Counted from the first letter of the stretch, positions 17,724 through 27,795 are shown. The stretch is DNA of 64,000 nt from an uncultured Lachnospiraceae bacterium (GCA_945919795.1 CAMEJJ010000006.1:62001-126000); one strand, 5' to 3'. Program-made: numbers and translations. Notes: generated by a model not told the origin, from the sequence alone.

Positions 17724-19097
17724 CTACTCCGCACCAATCAGCGAAACCGCTTCCATAATATTTTTTACCGCATACAATTTCATATCTTTGACATCCGCAA
17801 GTTGTTTTTGGTTGGCATATGGAACCACACAGCTTTGATACCCCATTTTTTTTGCTTCCATCACACGTTGTTTTACCATGGATATTCCTCTTACTTCTCC
17901 GCTCAGCCCGACTTCTCCGAATACAATCATTTTGTCATCCACCGGCTTATTACGATAACTCGATACCAATGCCATAACAACGGCCAAATCCGTTGCCGGT
18001 TCTGTTATCCGCATCCCGCCCGCAAAATTGATATAGGCATCCTCATGTCCAAGAGGAATCCGAATCCTTTTCTCAATTACGGCAATCAACAAATTCATAC
18101 GGTTAAAATCGCACCCGGTTGCCTGCCTACGAGGAATCTGAAAGTTGGTATCGCAGACTAAAGCCTGCACTTCCATAAGCATCGGTCTGGTTCCTTCCAT
18201 ACAGCAGGTAACCACGGAGCCGTTTGCCCCCTCCGGCTTTCCACTGATCATGAATTCTGAAGGATTCTTGATTTCGCGAAGTCCTCCTTCTTCCATTTCA
18301 AAAACACCAATCTCATTGGTCGAGCCAAAACGGTTTTTGACGCCTCTTAAAATACGATATATATCCTGTTTATCACCTTCAAAATACAGGACAGTATCCA
18401 CCATATGCTCTAATACTCTGGGGCCTGCTACCGTACCTTCTTTTGTCACATGTCCCACAATGAGAACCGCGATATTTTCACCCTTTGCAAGCTGCAGCAA
18501 AACAGAAGTTGATTCCCGAACCTGGGAAACACTTCCCGGTGCGGCATTGACTTCTTCATTATACATAGTCTGAATCGAATCAATGACAACTACATCCGGT
18601 TTTGCACTTTTTACGGTCTCTGCAATCACATTGAGATTGATCTCCGTAAGCAGCTTAAATTTGTCCTGAAACATCCCGATTCGGTCTGCCCGCATTTTAA
18701 TCTGGGAAAGTGATTCCTCTCCCGAAATATAAAGTACTTCTCTGCCGGAATCCGATAATTCTTTACAAACCTGTAAAAGTAAAGTGGATTTCCCAATTCC
18801 GGGATCTCCACCCACTAACGTAAGGGAGCCGGGGACGATACCGCCACCCAGCACCCTGTCAAATTCTTCAATATTGGTTGTAAAACGATCTTCCTTATCA
18901 CCTTTAATTTCATTAATGGAAACTAAAGCTTTTTTCTCTGTCCGGATGGAACCTGTTGAAATATGGGAGCTTTTTGTAATCCGTTCCTCCACAAAGCTAT
19001 TCCACTCATGACAGGCGGGACATTGTCCCATCCATTTGGAAGATTCATATCCGCAATTCTGACAAAAGAAAGCACTGCCTGCTTTTCCTTTTGCCAT
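17724..19097 (-). CDS. radA: DNA repair protein RadA/Sms
   Basis: 457 residues. The N-terminal zinc finger is C-x2-C...C-x2-C (CQNCGYESSKWMGQCPAC). The RecA-like ATPase has Walker A GGDPGIGKSTLL near residue 93, the RadA-specific KNRFG motif near 250, and a C-terminal Lon-protease-like domain. RadA is a DNA helicase that helps process recombination intermediates. The ATG follows the upstream gene's stop by three bases, in the group with clpC, a common clpC-radA neighbourhood in Firmicutes. Confidence 0.96.
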   Translation of the reverse strand: MAKGKAGSAFFCQNCGYESSKWMGQCPACHEWNSFVEERITKSSHISTGSIRTEKKALVSINEIKGDKEDRFTTNIEEFDRVLGGGIVPGSLTLVGGDPGIGKSTLLLQVCKELSDSGREVLYISGEESLSQIKMRADRIGMFQDKFKLLTEINLNVIAETVKSAKPDVVVIDSIQTMYNEEVNAAPGSVSQVRESTSVLLQLAKGENIAVLIVGHVTKEGTVAGPRVLEHMVDTVLYFEGDKQDIYRILRGVKNRFGSTNEIGVFEMEEGGLREIKNPSEFMISGKPEGANGSVVTCCMEGTRPMLMEVQALVCDTNFQIPRRQATGCDFNRMNLLIAVIEKRIRIPLGHEDAYINFAGGMRITEPATDLAVVMALVSSYRNKPVDDKMIVFGEVGLSGEVRGISMVKQRVMEAKKMGYQSCVVPYANQKQLADVKDMKLYAVKNIMEAVSLIGAE

Positions 19098-19100
19098 AGC

Positions 19101-19514
19101 TTATACCTCAACTACTTTTACTTCTACTTCACCTGCTTCTGCAAGTTCAACGGAAAGATTTAACTTGCCGCTCATTCCGGTGTTCATCTTTCCAACACTG
19201 GCTCTGGCAACAAATACTTCGTATTCGGTATCCTCTTTTAATCCCAGCGTAATCTGGGCATCTTCATTGCCTTCGACCAAAAAGCTCATTCCATCTGCAC
19301 TTTCAACCAGATTGTTGACACTGGTTCCCGGTACGGATTCATATAAAAACATGCCATTTTTTTCTAACTTGGTCATCGTCTGAAATGTTTTTACTTTATA
19401 GAGATCTCCGTTGTGCGGAAAATCCTCTAATTTTGCTTTTGCAGCTAATGAATGGTTACCGAAACTAATACTTCCGTCTGCCTCTGAACGAAGCAATTCT
19501 GCAACTACTGCCAT
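19101..19514 (-). CDS. Conserved small protein of unknown function
   Basis: About 137 residues beginning MAVVAELLRSEADGSISFGN. I chose this start because AGGAGG stands just upstream; an in-frame ATG 12 codons earlier lacks one. The sequence is soluble, beta-rich in appearance and ends in a Val/Glu-rich strand. From memory, similar proteins in Lachnospiraceae are sometimes labelled endosialidase, but there is no catalytic domain of that size here, so I would not use that name. It lies between clpC and radA and is probably co-transcribed with both. Confidence 0.75.
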   Translation of the reverse strand: MAVVAELLRSEADGSISFGNHSLAAKAKLEDFPHNGDLYKVKTFQTMTKLEKNGMFLYESVPGTSVNNLVESADGMSFLVEGNEDAQITLGLKEDTEYEVFVARASVGKMNTGMSGKLNLSVELAEAGEVEVKVVEV

Positions 19515-19623
19515 ACTCGTATCCTCCTGGTACTTATACATTACCACCACAAAATCTTGCGGTAAAATTATGTTTTTTCACTATATAGTCTTAGTATACC
19601 TTATTTTCTTCCTATGGTAAATA

Positions 19624-22056
19624 CTATTCCTTTACAGAAAAGATAACTTTTTTATCCTGTATTCCTGCTCTGATTTTTTGTCCCGGTTTTATATTTCCCG
19701 CCAGAATCTCTTCTGCCATGACGTCTTCAATTTCCGTCTGAATGGCTCTCTTAAGCGGTCTGGCACCCATCTTTAAGTCACTGAACTTATCAACAATATA
19801 ACTCTTTAGAGCCGGCGTAATGGTCAGATCAATATCCATCTGATTTTTACATCTGGTGCAGAGATTTTTGGATAACAACGTCACAATCTTTGTCATGTCT
19901 TCTTTATTTAACTGATGGAATACCATAATCTCATCAATACGGTTAATAAATTCCGGCTTAAAAAGACGTTTTACTTCTTCCATGACATTGTCTTTCATCT
20001 TGTTGTAATTTTGCTTTTCTGTCGTCGTTGCCGCAAAACCAAGATTTTTGGGCTCCACAATTCTGGATGCACCGGCATTGGAGGTCATGATTAAAATCGT
20101 ATTTTTGAAATTCACTTTTCTTCCTTTAGAATCGGTGATATGACCTTCATCCAAAACCTGAAGCAGAATGTTAAAGACATCCGGATGCGCTTTCTCAATC
20201 TCATCAAACAAAATAACGGAATATGGATTTCTACGGACTTTTTCGCTAAGTTGTCCGCCATCATCGTGTCCGACATAGCCGGGAGGGGAACCCACCATTT
20301 TCGCAACGGAATGTGGCTCCATATATTCCGACATATCAACACGAATCAAAGCATTCTCCGAACCAAACATTGCTTCGGCAAGCGCCTTGGATAATTCCGT
20401 TTTTCCGACACCGGTCGGTCCTAAAAACAGAAACGAACCAATCGGTTTATTGGGATCGGCAAGCCCGACACGACCTCTTCTCATAGCCTTGGCAACAGCC
20501 GTTACCGCTTCTTTTTGTCCGATCACACGTTTATGCAGAATGCTCTCTAAGCGAAGCAGTCTCTCGCTTTCCTTTTCAGCAAGCTTGCTGACCGGAATTT
20601 TCGTCCACATGGATACAACATCTGCAATGTCATTTTCATTGACAATGAGACTTCTGTCCTCCATTTTCTTTGCATGTCGCTCTTTTAAACGGTTATACTT
20701 TTTAACCAGTTCATCCTGCTGTAATTTAATCTCATGAGCCTGCATAAAAGCATCGAATTTAAAGGATCTTTCTATCTGCAAATCCATTTTTTTGATCTGC
20801 TCTTCCAGCTCATGACATTGAGGCGGCAAATTCATTCCTTTTAAGCGAATTGCAGCAGCCGCTTCATCAATCAGGTCAATGGCTTTATCCGGTAAATTTC
20901 TATCATTGATATAACGTTTGGATAACTTGACCGCTGCTTCCACAGCCTCATCAGAAATCGTAACCATATGATGCTCTTCATATTTATGCTTGATTCCCTG
21001 CAGAATTTCGATAGCCTCACCTACGGTCGGTTCTTCCACATTAACGGGTTGAAAACGACGCTCTAATGCGGCATCCTTGGACAAATATTTCCTGTATTCT
21101 TCAATCGTCGTAGCGCCAATCAGCTGAATTTCACCTCGGGCAAGGGATGGTTTTAAAATATTGGAAGCATCGATCGAACCTTCCGCACCGCCTGCACCAA
21201 CAATGGTATGAATCTCATCCAAAAATAAAATAATATTGCCTGCCTGAATTACTTCGGCAATCACTTTCTTGATTCGTTCCTCAAATTCTCCACGATATTT
21301 GCTGCCGGCAACTAAAGCTGATAAATCAAGGGTCACAACTCTTTTATCAACCAATGTCTGTGGCACTTCTTTCGCGGCAATCCGCATGGCAAGACCTTCC
21401 GCAATTGCCGTTTTTCCAACTCCCGGTTCTCCAATCAGACAGGGATTATTCTTCGTTCTGCGACTGAGTATCTGTATGACCCGAAGAATTTCATTTTCTC
21501 TTCCGATAACGGGATCCAACTTTCCTTCCGCTGCCATCTTTGTCAAATCTTTACTGTATTGATTTAAGGTTTTGGTAGGGTTATTTTTCTTTTTGGCATT
21601 TAAATCTTCTTTTGCCAGATTTGGATCTTCTCCCATGGCAATCAATGTATCTACATACAGCTTTTGCAGATTGATACCAATCGTAAACAATAAACGTGCG
21701 GCAATATTATCGCCCTCTTTGATAATGGCAAGCAGAATATGCTCTGTACCCGTCTGACTGCAGCCAAATCGCTCCGCCTGCTTATCCGCATCCTTTAAAA
21801 TCTGCATAGCACGGGGAGAATAGCCGTCTCTTTCCAAAACAGATACATTTCCGGAAGGTGCAATCAATTCCTTGATCACTTCCATGATTTTTTGTTCTGT
21901 TACTCCGCTTTTTGCCAAAAGTTTTGCAGCAACACCGCTGTCTTTATGAATGAGACCGAGCAAAATGTGTTCTGTTCCGATATAATTCTGTCCGGTCTTT
22001 TTTGCCATTCGTTTTGCAATTGCCAAAGCTGATTTGGCATTTTCTGTATAGGCCAT
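19624..22056 (-). CDS. clpC: ATP-dependent Clp protease ATP-binding subunit ClpC
   Basis: 810 residues. Two Clp-N repeats (about 5-145) are followed by AAA module 1 (Walker A GEPGVGKTA, FLDEIHTIVGAG), a coiled-coil linker (about 410-470), AAA module 2 (GPTGVGKTE, ILFDEIEKAHPDV) and a C-terminal Clp-D2 domain. ClpC unfolds substrates for ClpP and takes part in stress proteolysis. The classical ctsR-mcsA-mcsB genes are not beside it. Instead a surface-protein gene ends 16 bases upstream, and the small protein and radA follow. Confidence 0.96.
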   Translation of the reverse strand: MAYTENAKSALAIAKRMAKKTGQNYIGTEHILLGLIHKDSGVAAKLLAKSGVTEQKIMEVIKELIAPSGNVSVLERDGYSPRAMQILKDADKQAERFGCSQTGTEHILLAIIKEGDNIAARLLFTIGINLQKLYVDTLIAMGEDPNLAKEDLNAKKKNNPTKTLNQYSKDLTKMAAEGKLDPVIGRENEILRVIQILSRRTKNNPCLIGEPGVGKTAIAEGLAMRIAAKEVPQTLVDKRVVTLDLSALVAGSKYRGEFEERIKKVIAEVIQAGNIILFLDEIHTIVGAGGAEGSIDASNILKPSLARGEIQLIGATTIEEYRKYLSKDAALERRFQPVNVEEPTVGEAIEILQGIKHKYEEHHMVTISDEAVEAAVKLSKRYINDRNLPDKAIDLIDEAAAAIRLKGMNLPPQCHELEEQIKKMDLQIERSFKFDAFMQAHEIKLQQDELVKKYNRLKERHAKKMEDRSLIVNENDIADVVSMWTKIPVSKLAEKESERLLRLESILHKRVIGQKEAVTAVAKAMRRGRVGLADPNKPIGSFLFLGPTGVGKTELSKALAEAMFGSENALIRVDMSEYMEPHSVAKMVGSPPGYVGHDDGGQLSEKVRRNPYSVILFDEIEKAHPDVFNILLQVLDEGHITDSKGRKVNFKNTILIMTSNAGASRIVEPKNLGFAATTTEKQNYNKMKDNVMEEVKRLFKPEFINRIDEIMVFHQLNKEDMTKIVTLLSKNLCTRCKNQMDIDLTITPALKSYIVDKFSDLKMGARPLKRAIQTEIEDVMAEEILAGNIKPGQKIRAGIQDKKVIFSVKE

Positions 22057-22072
22057 TTAAAGCCCTCCGATC

Positions 22073-24064
22073 TTAGTCATCCTCAAAATGAATAAATTCA
22101 AATTCAAAATCATCATCGATTCCGCTTGATTCCGGTTCTCTTGATAAATTGATCATCTTAAACTCGGGACGGCGGAAGCTTCCGGTTGCTTCTTTTGGTG
22201 TAACGTTTTCACTCTCTGTTGAAACGCTTGAAACACCTGAATCACCTGATACATCCGAATAATCTGTTAAAGAATCTGATAAACCATCTGTACTATCCGT
22301 TTGTTCACTCTCCTGCATTTTGCCATCATCCTCAAACATTTCCGGACTGACATGAATCGGATATTGCTCTTTTATCAGATCATCATCATCCATATCGTCT
22401 ATTTTTTGATTCAAATCATTATTTACACCTATATCATTCTCTTCGTCCGTTTTTTCATCATTTTGATAAAAATCGTCTCCCAAGTTGTCGAAATCCGAAT
22501 CGTCCTGATCCGTGTCATAGGAATCCGAAACATCGTCATCATCGTCTTCATTATCTGTGTCATCGTCCTCATCATACGAATCCGAATCATCATCTTCTCC
22601 CCTATAATCCGGATCATAGTCTTCTAAGTCGCGTTTCAATTCCCTGTTTTTCATGTAGAGATTGACGATTACAAAGATTGCAAGCAACAACAAAACGAAC
22701 AGAATACACATAATCACAAATCTCTGATGTGACATATCTTTATATTTGAAATAGGACTGATCCAAATCATATGAGGTATCTCTTTCAACATATCTCTGGT
22801 AAGTTCCCTCTTTCCAGTCATAGAGATAAAAGTTTTCTTCGCCATTGTTGTTCATACCGTAAAACAAATAGAATTCCGGCATTTCATCCAAGGTATCCAC
22901 CATAACCGGATCGGCATCAGCCGCTGATTCTCCCGGCTGAAGGGTATCCTTAGTTTCCATTCCTTCCTGAACAGACAAAGGATTTCCGGTCAATTCAGTG
23001 TATATATAACAGGATACAACCTTTTTTTCAAAGGGCATGTAGCTACCGGTATAATTTAACGGAACCGGAATCTGAGCCTGATATCTAACCGGAAAAACAA
23101 AGCCGTCATAGCCTAAAAACGGAACGAAATCCAAAACATCCTTATCGTCTTCATAGTAAATACGCAAACCTCCGTTGCTTCCCTCTTCCGATTCAGAATA
23201 GAGCACGCGGATATCTCCTGCTGCCAAATATGCTGACTGTACAGTTGCTCCGTTAAAATTGTACGGTTCTACAACAAAACCTTCCGGAAGCAAAGACGTA
23301 TCAAACGTTGAAGTCACATAATAATCAGCATAAATCGAATCTCCACCAATTAAATAACGCTCTCCTGATTCCGGTAAGGGCGCCATAATCGGTACAGCCT
23401 GCAATCCATCTGTTTCTGTAGTATCAGTTTCTGTTGTTTCTGTCTCCGTTGTCTCTGTCGTAGCACCAGCTTCGGAAGCATCAGTTTCAGAAGTATCCAT
23501 TTCAGAAGTATTCATTGAATTATCATTATTCACAGTTTCCTGTGTATTGGAAACATCTGTCGAAACATCTGTTGTTGGCTGTGATACCGGAGTTTGTGTT
23601 GTAGCATTTGCCGTAGATGAATTCGTAGCCAGTGTGATACCGGCACCTTCTGCCGGGTTCATTGCTGCCGACAAATTGCCCCTTACAATAGTAATATTAT
23701 AAGTGCAGATTGTTCCGCTCGGTCCTTTAACCTTGATGACTGCTGAATTATTTCCCATCTGAAGGTCCTTAAATCCCTTTGCCTCTGTCACGGTAGCATT
23801 TGCATCGGCTGTACTGCAGGTTACATTCAGTTTATCAACATCAGACGGAACTGTTACCGTGTAACTGGTCACCATCGGAGAAAAAGATGGTGTCATCGTA
23901 CCGGGCGAAGCCGTAAGAGTTTTCAGATAGGCATCGGATCCCTGCGTCTGCGTAGTTTCTGTAGCACATACAGTCTGAATACTTTCGCCGCCGTAAAACA
24001 TCAACAGAGACACAAGTAATAATATGCTAACAACTCGTAGTCCTTTTTTCTTCCTAAACATCAT
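22073..24064 (-). CDS. Secreted/membrane protein with cadherin-like domain and acidic tail
   Basis: 663 residues. A signal peptide (about 1-34) precedes a cadherin-like beta-sandwich domain (45-128: LKTLTASPGTMTPSFSP, YTVTVPSDV, YNITIVRG). A Thr/Ser/Glu-rich spacer (about 140-218) and a unique extracytoplasmic region (225-445) follow. A single membrane segment lies at 449-470, and the tail of about 190 residues is very rich in Asp/Glu/Ser (485-560 especially). The tail should be cytoplasmic. AAAGGG stands before the ATG. It is the first gene of the clpC-radA group, 16 bases before clpC. Function unknown; a surface sensor or adhesin-like role is speculation. Confidence 0.82.
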   Translation of the reverse strand: MMFRKKKGLRVVSILLLVSLLMFYGGESIQTVCATETTQTQGSDAYLKTLTASPGTMTPSFSPMVTSYTVTVPSDVDKLNVTCSTADANATVTEAKGFKDLQMGNNSAVIKVKGPSGTICTYNITIVRGNLSAAMNPAEGAGITLATNSSTANATTQTPVSQPTTDVSTDVSNTQETVNNDNSMNTSEMDTSETDASEAGATTETTETETTETDTTETDGLQAVPIMAPLPESGERYLIGGDSIYADYYVTSTFDTSLLPEGFVVEPYNFNGATVQSAYLAAGDIRVLYSESEEGSNGGLRIYYEDDKDVLDFVPFLGYDGFVFPVRYQAQIPVPLNYTGSYMPFEKKVVSCYIYTELTGNPLSVQEGMETKDTLQPGESAADADPVMVDTLDEMPEFYLFYGMNNNGEENFYLYDWKEGTYQRYVERDTSYDLDQSYFKYKDMSHQRFVIMCILFVLLLLAIFVIVNLYMKNRELKRDLEDYDPDYRGEDDDSDSYDEDDDTDNEDDDDDVSDSYDTDQDDSDFDNLGDDFYQNDEKTDEENDIGVNNDLNQKIDDMDDDDLIKEQYPIHVSPEMFEDDGKMQESEQTDSTDGLSDSLTDYSDVSGDSGVSSVSTESENVTPKEATGSFRRPEFKMINLSREPESSGIDDDFEFEFIHFEDD

Positions 24065-24131
24065 AAAATAGCCCTTTCGCTTTTTCCTTGATTCATTTTT
24101 CTCATCTGCTCAATATGACCAGAATTTTCTT

Positions 24132-24199
24132 TCAGTCGCTTTATGCTTCATCAATCGCTTTATGCTTATCAGTCACTTTACGCTTCATCAATTGCTTTA
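24132..24199. repeat. 18-19 bp tandem repeat spanning the purD stop
   Basis: On the minus strand the last purD codons (AAAGCAATTGATGAAGCGT) are followed by three more degenerate copies, AAAGTGACTGATAAGCAT, AAAGCGATTGATGAAGCAT and AAAGCGACTGA. The 3' end of the gene therefore seems to have been duplicated in tandem past its stop. Confidence 0.7.
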
Positions 24200-25449
24200 C
24201 CGATATCATGTCTCATATATTTATTATCGAAATCAATCCATTCGGTTGCTTCATATGCCTTTTTTCTGGCATCTTTTAAATCTTTTCCTTTTGCTGTAAC
24301 ACCAAGAACACGACCACCGTTTGTCACAAAACCGTCATCGGTCTTTTTCGTACCTGCATGGAAAACATAATAATCATCCTTATCATCAAAGTTTTCAAGT
24401 CCTTTGATGACAAATCCCTTTTCATAAGAAACCGGATATCCGTCTGAAGCTAATACAACACAGACAGCCGCATTATCTTCAAACTGTAAATCAACCTGAT
24501 CCAAAGTACCGTCAATACATGCTTCGGCAACTTCGATCAAATCATTTTTCATACGTGGAAGAACAACCTGTGCCTCCGGATCGCCAAATCTGGCATTGTA
24601 TTCCAGTACTTTAGGACCATCTTCGGTTAACATAAGTCCAAAGAAAATAACTCCCTTAAACTCTCTTCCTTCTGCAGCCATAGCATCAACCGTTGCCTGA
24701 TAAATGTATTTTTTACAGAATTCATCCACTTCCTTTGTATAGAAAGGACTGGGGGAAAAGGTTCCCATTCCACCGGTATTTAATCCCTCATCTCCATCCT
24801 TGGCACGTTTATGATCCTGCGCAGAAGACATAATCTTGATGGTTTTCCCGTCAACAAAAGACAGCACGCTGACTTCACGTCCCGTCATAAATTCTTCAAT
24901 AACCATCTGATTTCCGGCAGTACCGAATTTTTTATCCAGCATAATGGATTTGACACCGTCTTTTGCTTCCTCTAAAGTATTACAAATCAATACACCTTTA
25001 CCAAGTGCCAGACCGTCTGCTTTTAAGACAATCGGGAATTTTGCAGTTTCCAGATATTCCAAAGCTTTATTAGGATCATCAAAGTTTTCATAAGCCGCTG
25101 TGGGAATATTGTATTTTTTCATTAAATCTTTTGAAAATGCCTTGCTTCCTTCCAGAATAGCCGCATTTTTACGCGGTCCGAAAGTACGGATGCCTGCATT
25201 CTCCAATTCATCAACCAGACCACCGACCAACGGATCATCCATACCGACAATAACTAAATCGATATCTTTAGTCTTTGCAAAATCTACAATTTTATCAAAT
25301 TCCATAGCACCAATTGCAACACACTCCGCAATTTCTCCAATTCCGGCATTGCCGGGTGCACAATAGATTTTATCAACTTTTTCACTCTTTGCTACACTGT
25401 GTGCAATTGCATGTTCTCTTCCACCGCTACCTACGATTAAAACTTTCAT
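24178..25449 (-). CDS. purD: Phosphoribosylamine-glycine ligase
   Basis: 423 residues, the usual size. ATP-grasp enzyme joining glycine to phosphoribosylamine in purine synthesis. It begins MKVLIVGSGGREHAIAH and shows LKADGLALGKGV, GGMGTFSP and EYNARFGDPEAQ. AAGGAT stands before the ATG. It is the last gene of purE-purM-purN-purD, 73 bases after purN. No terminator is obvious after it, so read-through toward the clpC group is possible. Confidence 0.97.
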   Translation of the reverse strand: MKVLIVGSGGREHAIAHSVAKSEKVDKIYCAPGNAGIGEIAECVAIGAMEFDKIVDFAKTKDIDLVIVGMDDPLVGGLVDELENAGIRTFGPRKNAAILEGSKAFSKDLMKKYNIPTAAYENFDDPNKALEYLETAKFPIVLKADGLALGKGVLICNTLEEAKDGVKSIMLDKKFGTAGNQMVIEEFMTGREVSVLSFVDGKTIKIMSSAQDHKRAKDGDEGLNTGGMGTFSPSPFYTKEVDEFCKKYIYQATVDAMAAEGREFKGVIFFGLMLTEDGPKVLEYNARFGDPEAQVVLPRMKNDLIEVAEACIDGTLDQVDLQFEDNAAVCVVLASDGYPVSYEKGFVIKGLENFDDKDDYYVFHAGTKKTDDGFVTNGGRVLGVTAKGKDLKDARKKAYEATEWIDFDNKYMRHDIGKAIDEA

Positions 25450-25522
25450 CTTGTTATCCTTTCATATGTGTTATGTAAACAAATATTAGTGCTATTACAT
25501 AAAATCGGTTCATGCAAAAGAA

Positions 25523-26146
25523 TTATTTTATGTAAACCGCATTATTCTCTACCGAAATTTTCCCGTTTGCAATCAAATCAATTGTCTTGGGTAAAATTAC
25601 CCATTCCGCCTGTTCCATGATACGTCTCTGAAGAACTTCGGGAGTATCGCCCTGCATCACCTCAACGGCTTTTTGCATAATAATCGGACCGGTATCCGTT
25701 CCCTCATCCACGAAATGAACCGTGGCACCGGACACCTTTACTCCACGGGCAAGGGCTTTTTCATGAACTTTGAGTCCATAGCATCCTACTCCGCAGAAAG
25801 AAGGAATCAAAGACGGATGAATGTTGATGATGCGATTTCGAAATGCCTGAATCATTTGGGGTGGAATGTTAACCAAGAATCCGGCCAGTACAATCAAATC
25901 CGGTTTTAATGCCAAAACTCCATCCAATAATGCATCATTAAATATCTCGCGTGTCTCATAATCTTTCGGAGAAATACATACAGCGGAAATTCCCGCTTTT
26001 GTCGCTCTTTCTAATGCGTATGCATTTTTATTATTGCTGATTACTCCGACAATTTCGGTATTTGTAATGGTTCCATCGGCAATACCATCAATAATTGCCT
26101 GAAGATTAGTTCCGCCACCGGAAACACAGACAACAATTTTTAGCAT
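25523..26146 (-). CDS. purN: Phosphoribosylglycinamide formyltransferase (PurN)
   Basis: 207 residues. Uses 10-formyl-tetrahydrofolate to formylate GAR. Motifs VCVSGGGTNLQA, IINIHPSLIPSF with the catalytic Asn-His pair, and VDEGTDTGPII with the catalytic Asp are all present. The start overlaps the end of purM by seven bases, indicating coupling. Confidence 0.96.
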   Translation of the reverse strand: MLKIVVCVSGGGTNLQAIIDGIADGTITNTEIVGVISNNKNAYALERATKAGISAVCISPKDYETREIFNDALLDGVLALKPDLIVLAGFLVNIPPQMIQAFRNRIINIHPSLIPSFCGVGCYGLKVHEKALARGVKVSGATVHFVDEGTDTGPIIMQKAVEVMQGDTPEVLQRRIMEQAEWVILPKTIDLIANGKISVENNAVYIK

Positions 26147-27171
26147 AAGATAACTCCTTTATCACCTGCAACGACCGAACCTACTACATAGGGCGTATCC
26201 CCTGTCGCTTTAATTGCTTCCATCGTCTTATCTACATCTTTTTCATCTACAGCAATAACCATTCCCAGACCCATGTTGTATGTGTTATACATCATCTGTT
26301 CTTCAATGCCGCCTGTTTTTGCAAGCAATTTGAAAATCGGAGGAATTTCATAGCTGTCTTTTTCAATCTTTGCAGCAACTCCGTCCGGAAGCATACGCGG
26401 TATGTTTTCATAAAAACCGCCACCTGTAATATGACTGCATCCTTTAACGGTTACACCTGCATTTTTGATACTCTTTAATGCTTTTACATAAATTCGTGTC
26501 GGTGCAATCAAAGCTTCACCAAGTGTTGTGCCAAGCTCATCATAGTATGTATCAAGACTTTCTTTTGTCATCTCAAACACTTTACGTACTAAAGAAAAGC
26601 CATTGCTGTGTACACCGCTGCTTGCCATACCGATTAATACATCACCGGGTTTGATATTTTCACCGGTAATCATATCTTTTTTATCTACCACACCAACCGC
26701 AAAACCTGCCAGATCGTAATCATCTTCCGGCATCAGTCCGGGATGCTCAGCGGTCTCACCGCCAACCAGAGCACACTCTGACTGGATACAGCCCTCTGCA
26801 ACACCGCTTACGATAGTTGCAATTTTTTCGGGATAATTTTTTCCACATGCAATATAATCCAAGAAAAATAACGGTTCTCCACCGGAGCAGGCAATATCAT
26901 TCACACACATGGCAACTGCATCAATACCTATGGTATCATGCTTATCCATAACAAATGCAAGTTTGACTTTGGTTCCGCAACCATCCGTTCCGGACAATAA
27001 AACCGGTTCCTCCATGTCTTTTATTTTAGAAAGATCAAATGCACCTGCAAAACCGCCAAGACCACCTAACACTTCCGGTCTCATCGTCTGCTTTACATGT
27101 TTTTTCATTAATTCCACTGATTTGTATCCGGCTTCAATATCAACTCCGGATGTTTTGTAATCCATTGCCAT
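26140..27171 (-). CDS. purM: Phosphoribosylformylglycinamidine cyclo-ligase
   Basis: 343 residues, standard for AIR synthetase. It forms AIR from FGAM with ATP. The start YKTSGVDIEAG, the segment LLSGTDGCGTKVKLA, GGETAEHPG and HITGGGFYENIPR are diagnostic. AAGGAG stands eight bases before the ATG. It lies 12 bases after purE and overlaps purN. Confidence 0.97.
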   Translation of the reverse strand: MAMDYKTSGVDIEAGYKSVELMKKHVKQTMRPEVLGGLGGFAGAFDLSKIKDMEEPVLLSGTDGCGTKVKLAFVMDKHDTIGIDAVAMCVNDIACSGGEPLFFLDYIACGKNYPEKIATIVSGVAEGCIQSECALVGGETAEHPGLMPEDDYDLAGFAVGVVDKKDMITGENIKPGDVLIGMASSGVHSNGFSLVRKVFEMTKESLDTYYDELGTTLGEALIAPTRIYVKALKSIKNAGVTVKGCSHITGGGFYENIPRMLPDGVAAKIEKDSYEIPPIFKLLAKTGGIEEQMMYNTYNMGLGMVIAVDEKDVDKTMEAIKATGDTPYVVGSVVAGDKGVILC

Positions 27172-27183
27172 TTTGGTTTCTCC

Positions 27184-27690
27184 TTAATAATTTTTATATC
27201 CTACTTCCTGTAGCTTTTCGTCTTTTGCCTCAACCTGATTTTTTAATTTTTCAGAATAAGCTTTTAATTTATCTAATAATGCGGCATCTGATGTAGCTAA
27301 AATCTTGGCTGCCAAAAGACCTGCATTGGCGCCTCCGTTGATAGCAACGGTTGCCACCGGGATTCCGCTTGGCATCTGTACGATGGAATATAACGAATCG
27401 CGTCCTCCCAAAGATGTTGTATGCATCGGAATACCGATAACCGGCATCGGGAAAATTGCCGCACACATACCGGGTAAATGCGCTGCCATACCGGCACCTG
27501 CGATAATTACCTTAAAACCTTTTTCTTCTGCCGTCTTAGCATATTCAAAAAAGACATCCGGCTCTCTGTGCGCGGATATAATGCGCATTTCATAGGAAAT
27601 ACCCAGTTCCTCCAAAATATCTGCTGCTTTACTCATGATGGGCATATCCGAATCGCTGCCCATGACAATACCAACCTGTGCCATAATCAT
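27184..27690 (-). CDS. purE: N5-carboxyaminoimidazole ribonucleotide mutase (PurE)
   Basis: 168 residues. Class I PurE motifs are GSDSDMPIM, SAHREPD and GAGMAAHLPGM. It converts N5-CAIR to CAIR. Two ATG codons (27690 and 27684) compete. GGAG lies four and ten bases upstream of them respectively, so the start is ambiguous by two residues. A strong promoter lies just upstream, making purE the first gene of the cluster. Confidence 0.96.
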   Translation of the reverse strand: MIMAQVGIVMGSDSDMPIMSKAADILEELGISYEMRIISAHREPDVFFEYAKTAEEKGFKVIIAGAGMAAHLPGMCAAIFPMPVIGIPMHTTSLGGRDSLYSIVQMPSGIPVATVAINGGANAGLLAAKILATSDAALLDKLKAYSEKLKNQVEAKDEKLQEVGYKNY

Positions 27691-27714
27691 GCCACTCCTT
27701 TACGTAATTAATCT

Positions 27715-27742
27715 ATTATAGTTTACAAAAAATAGCAGTCAA
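27715..27742 (-). promoter_or_regulatory. Promoter of the purEMND cluster
   Basis: On the minus strand TTGACT (27742-27737), a 16-base spacer and TATAAT (27720-27715) stand about 25 bases before the purE start. The leader is too short for a purine riboswitch, and no PurR-like palindrome was seen. Confidence 0.75.
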
Positions 27743-27795
27743 GTGCAACCTTTTTAAGGGTTTTCTTATGCTTTTCTTGTCCTTTTTTGCGTGCA

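Noticed and set aside
19101..19514. Endosialidase
   Set aside because: Proteins of this kind sometimes carry that label, but 137 residues without a signal peptide or sialidase motifs cannot support it.
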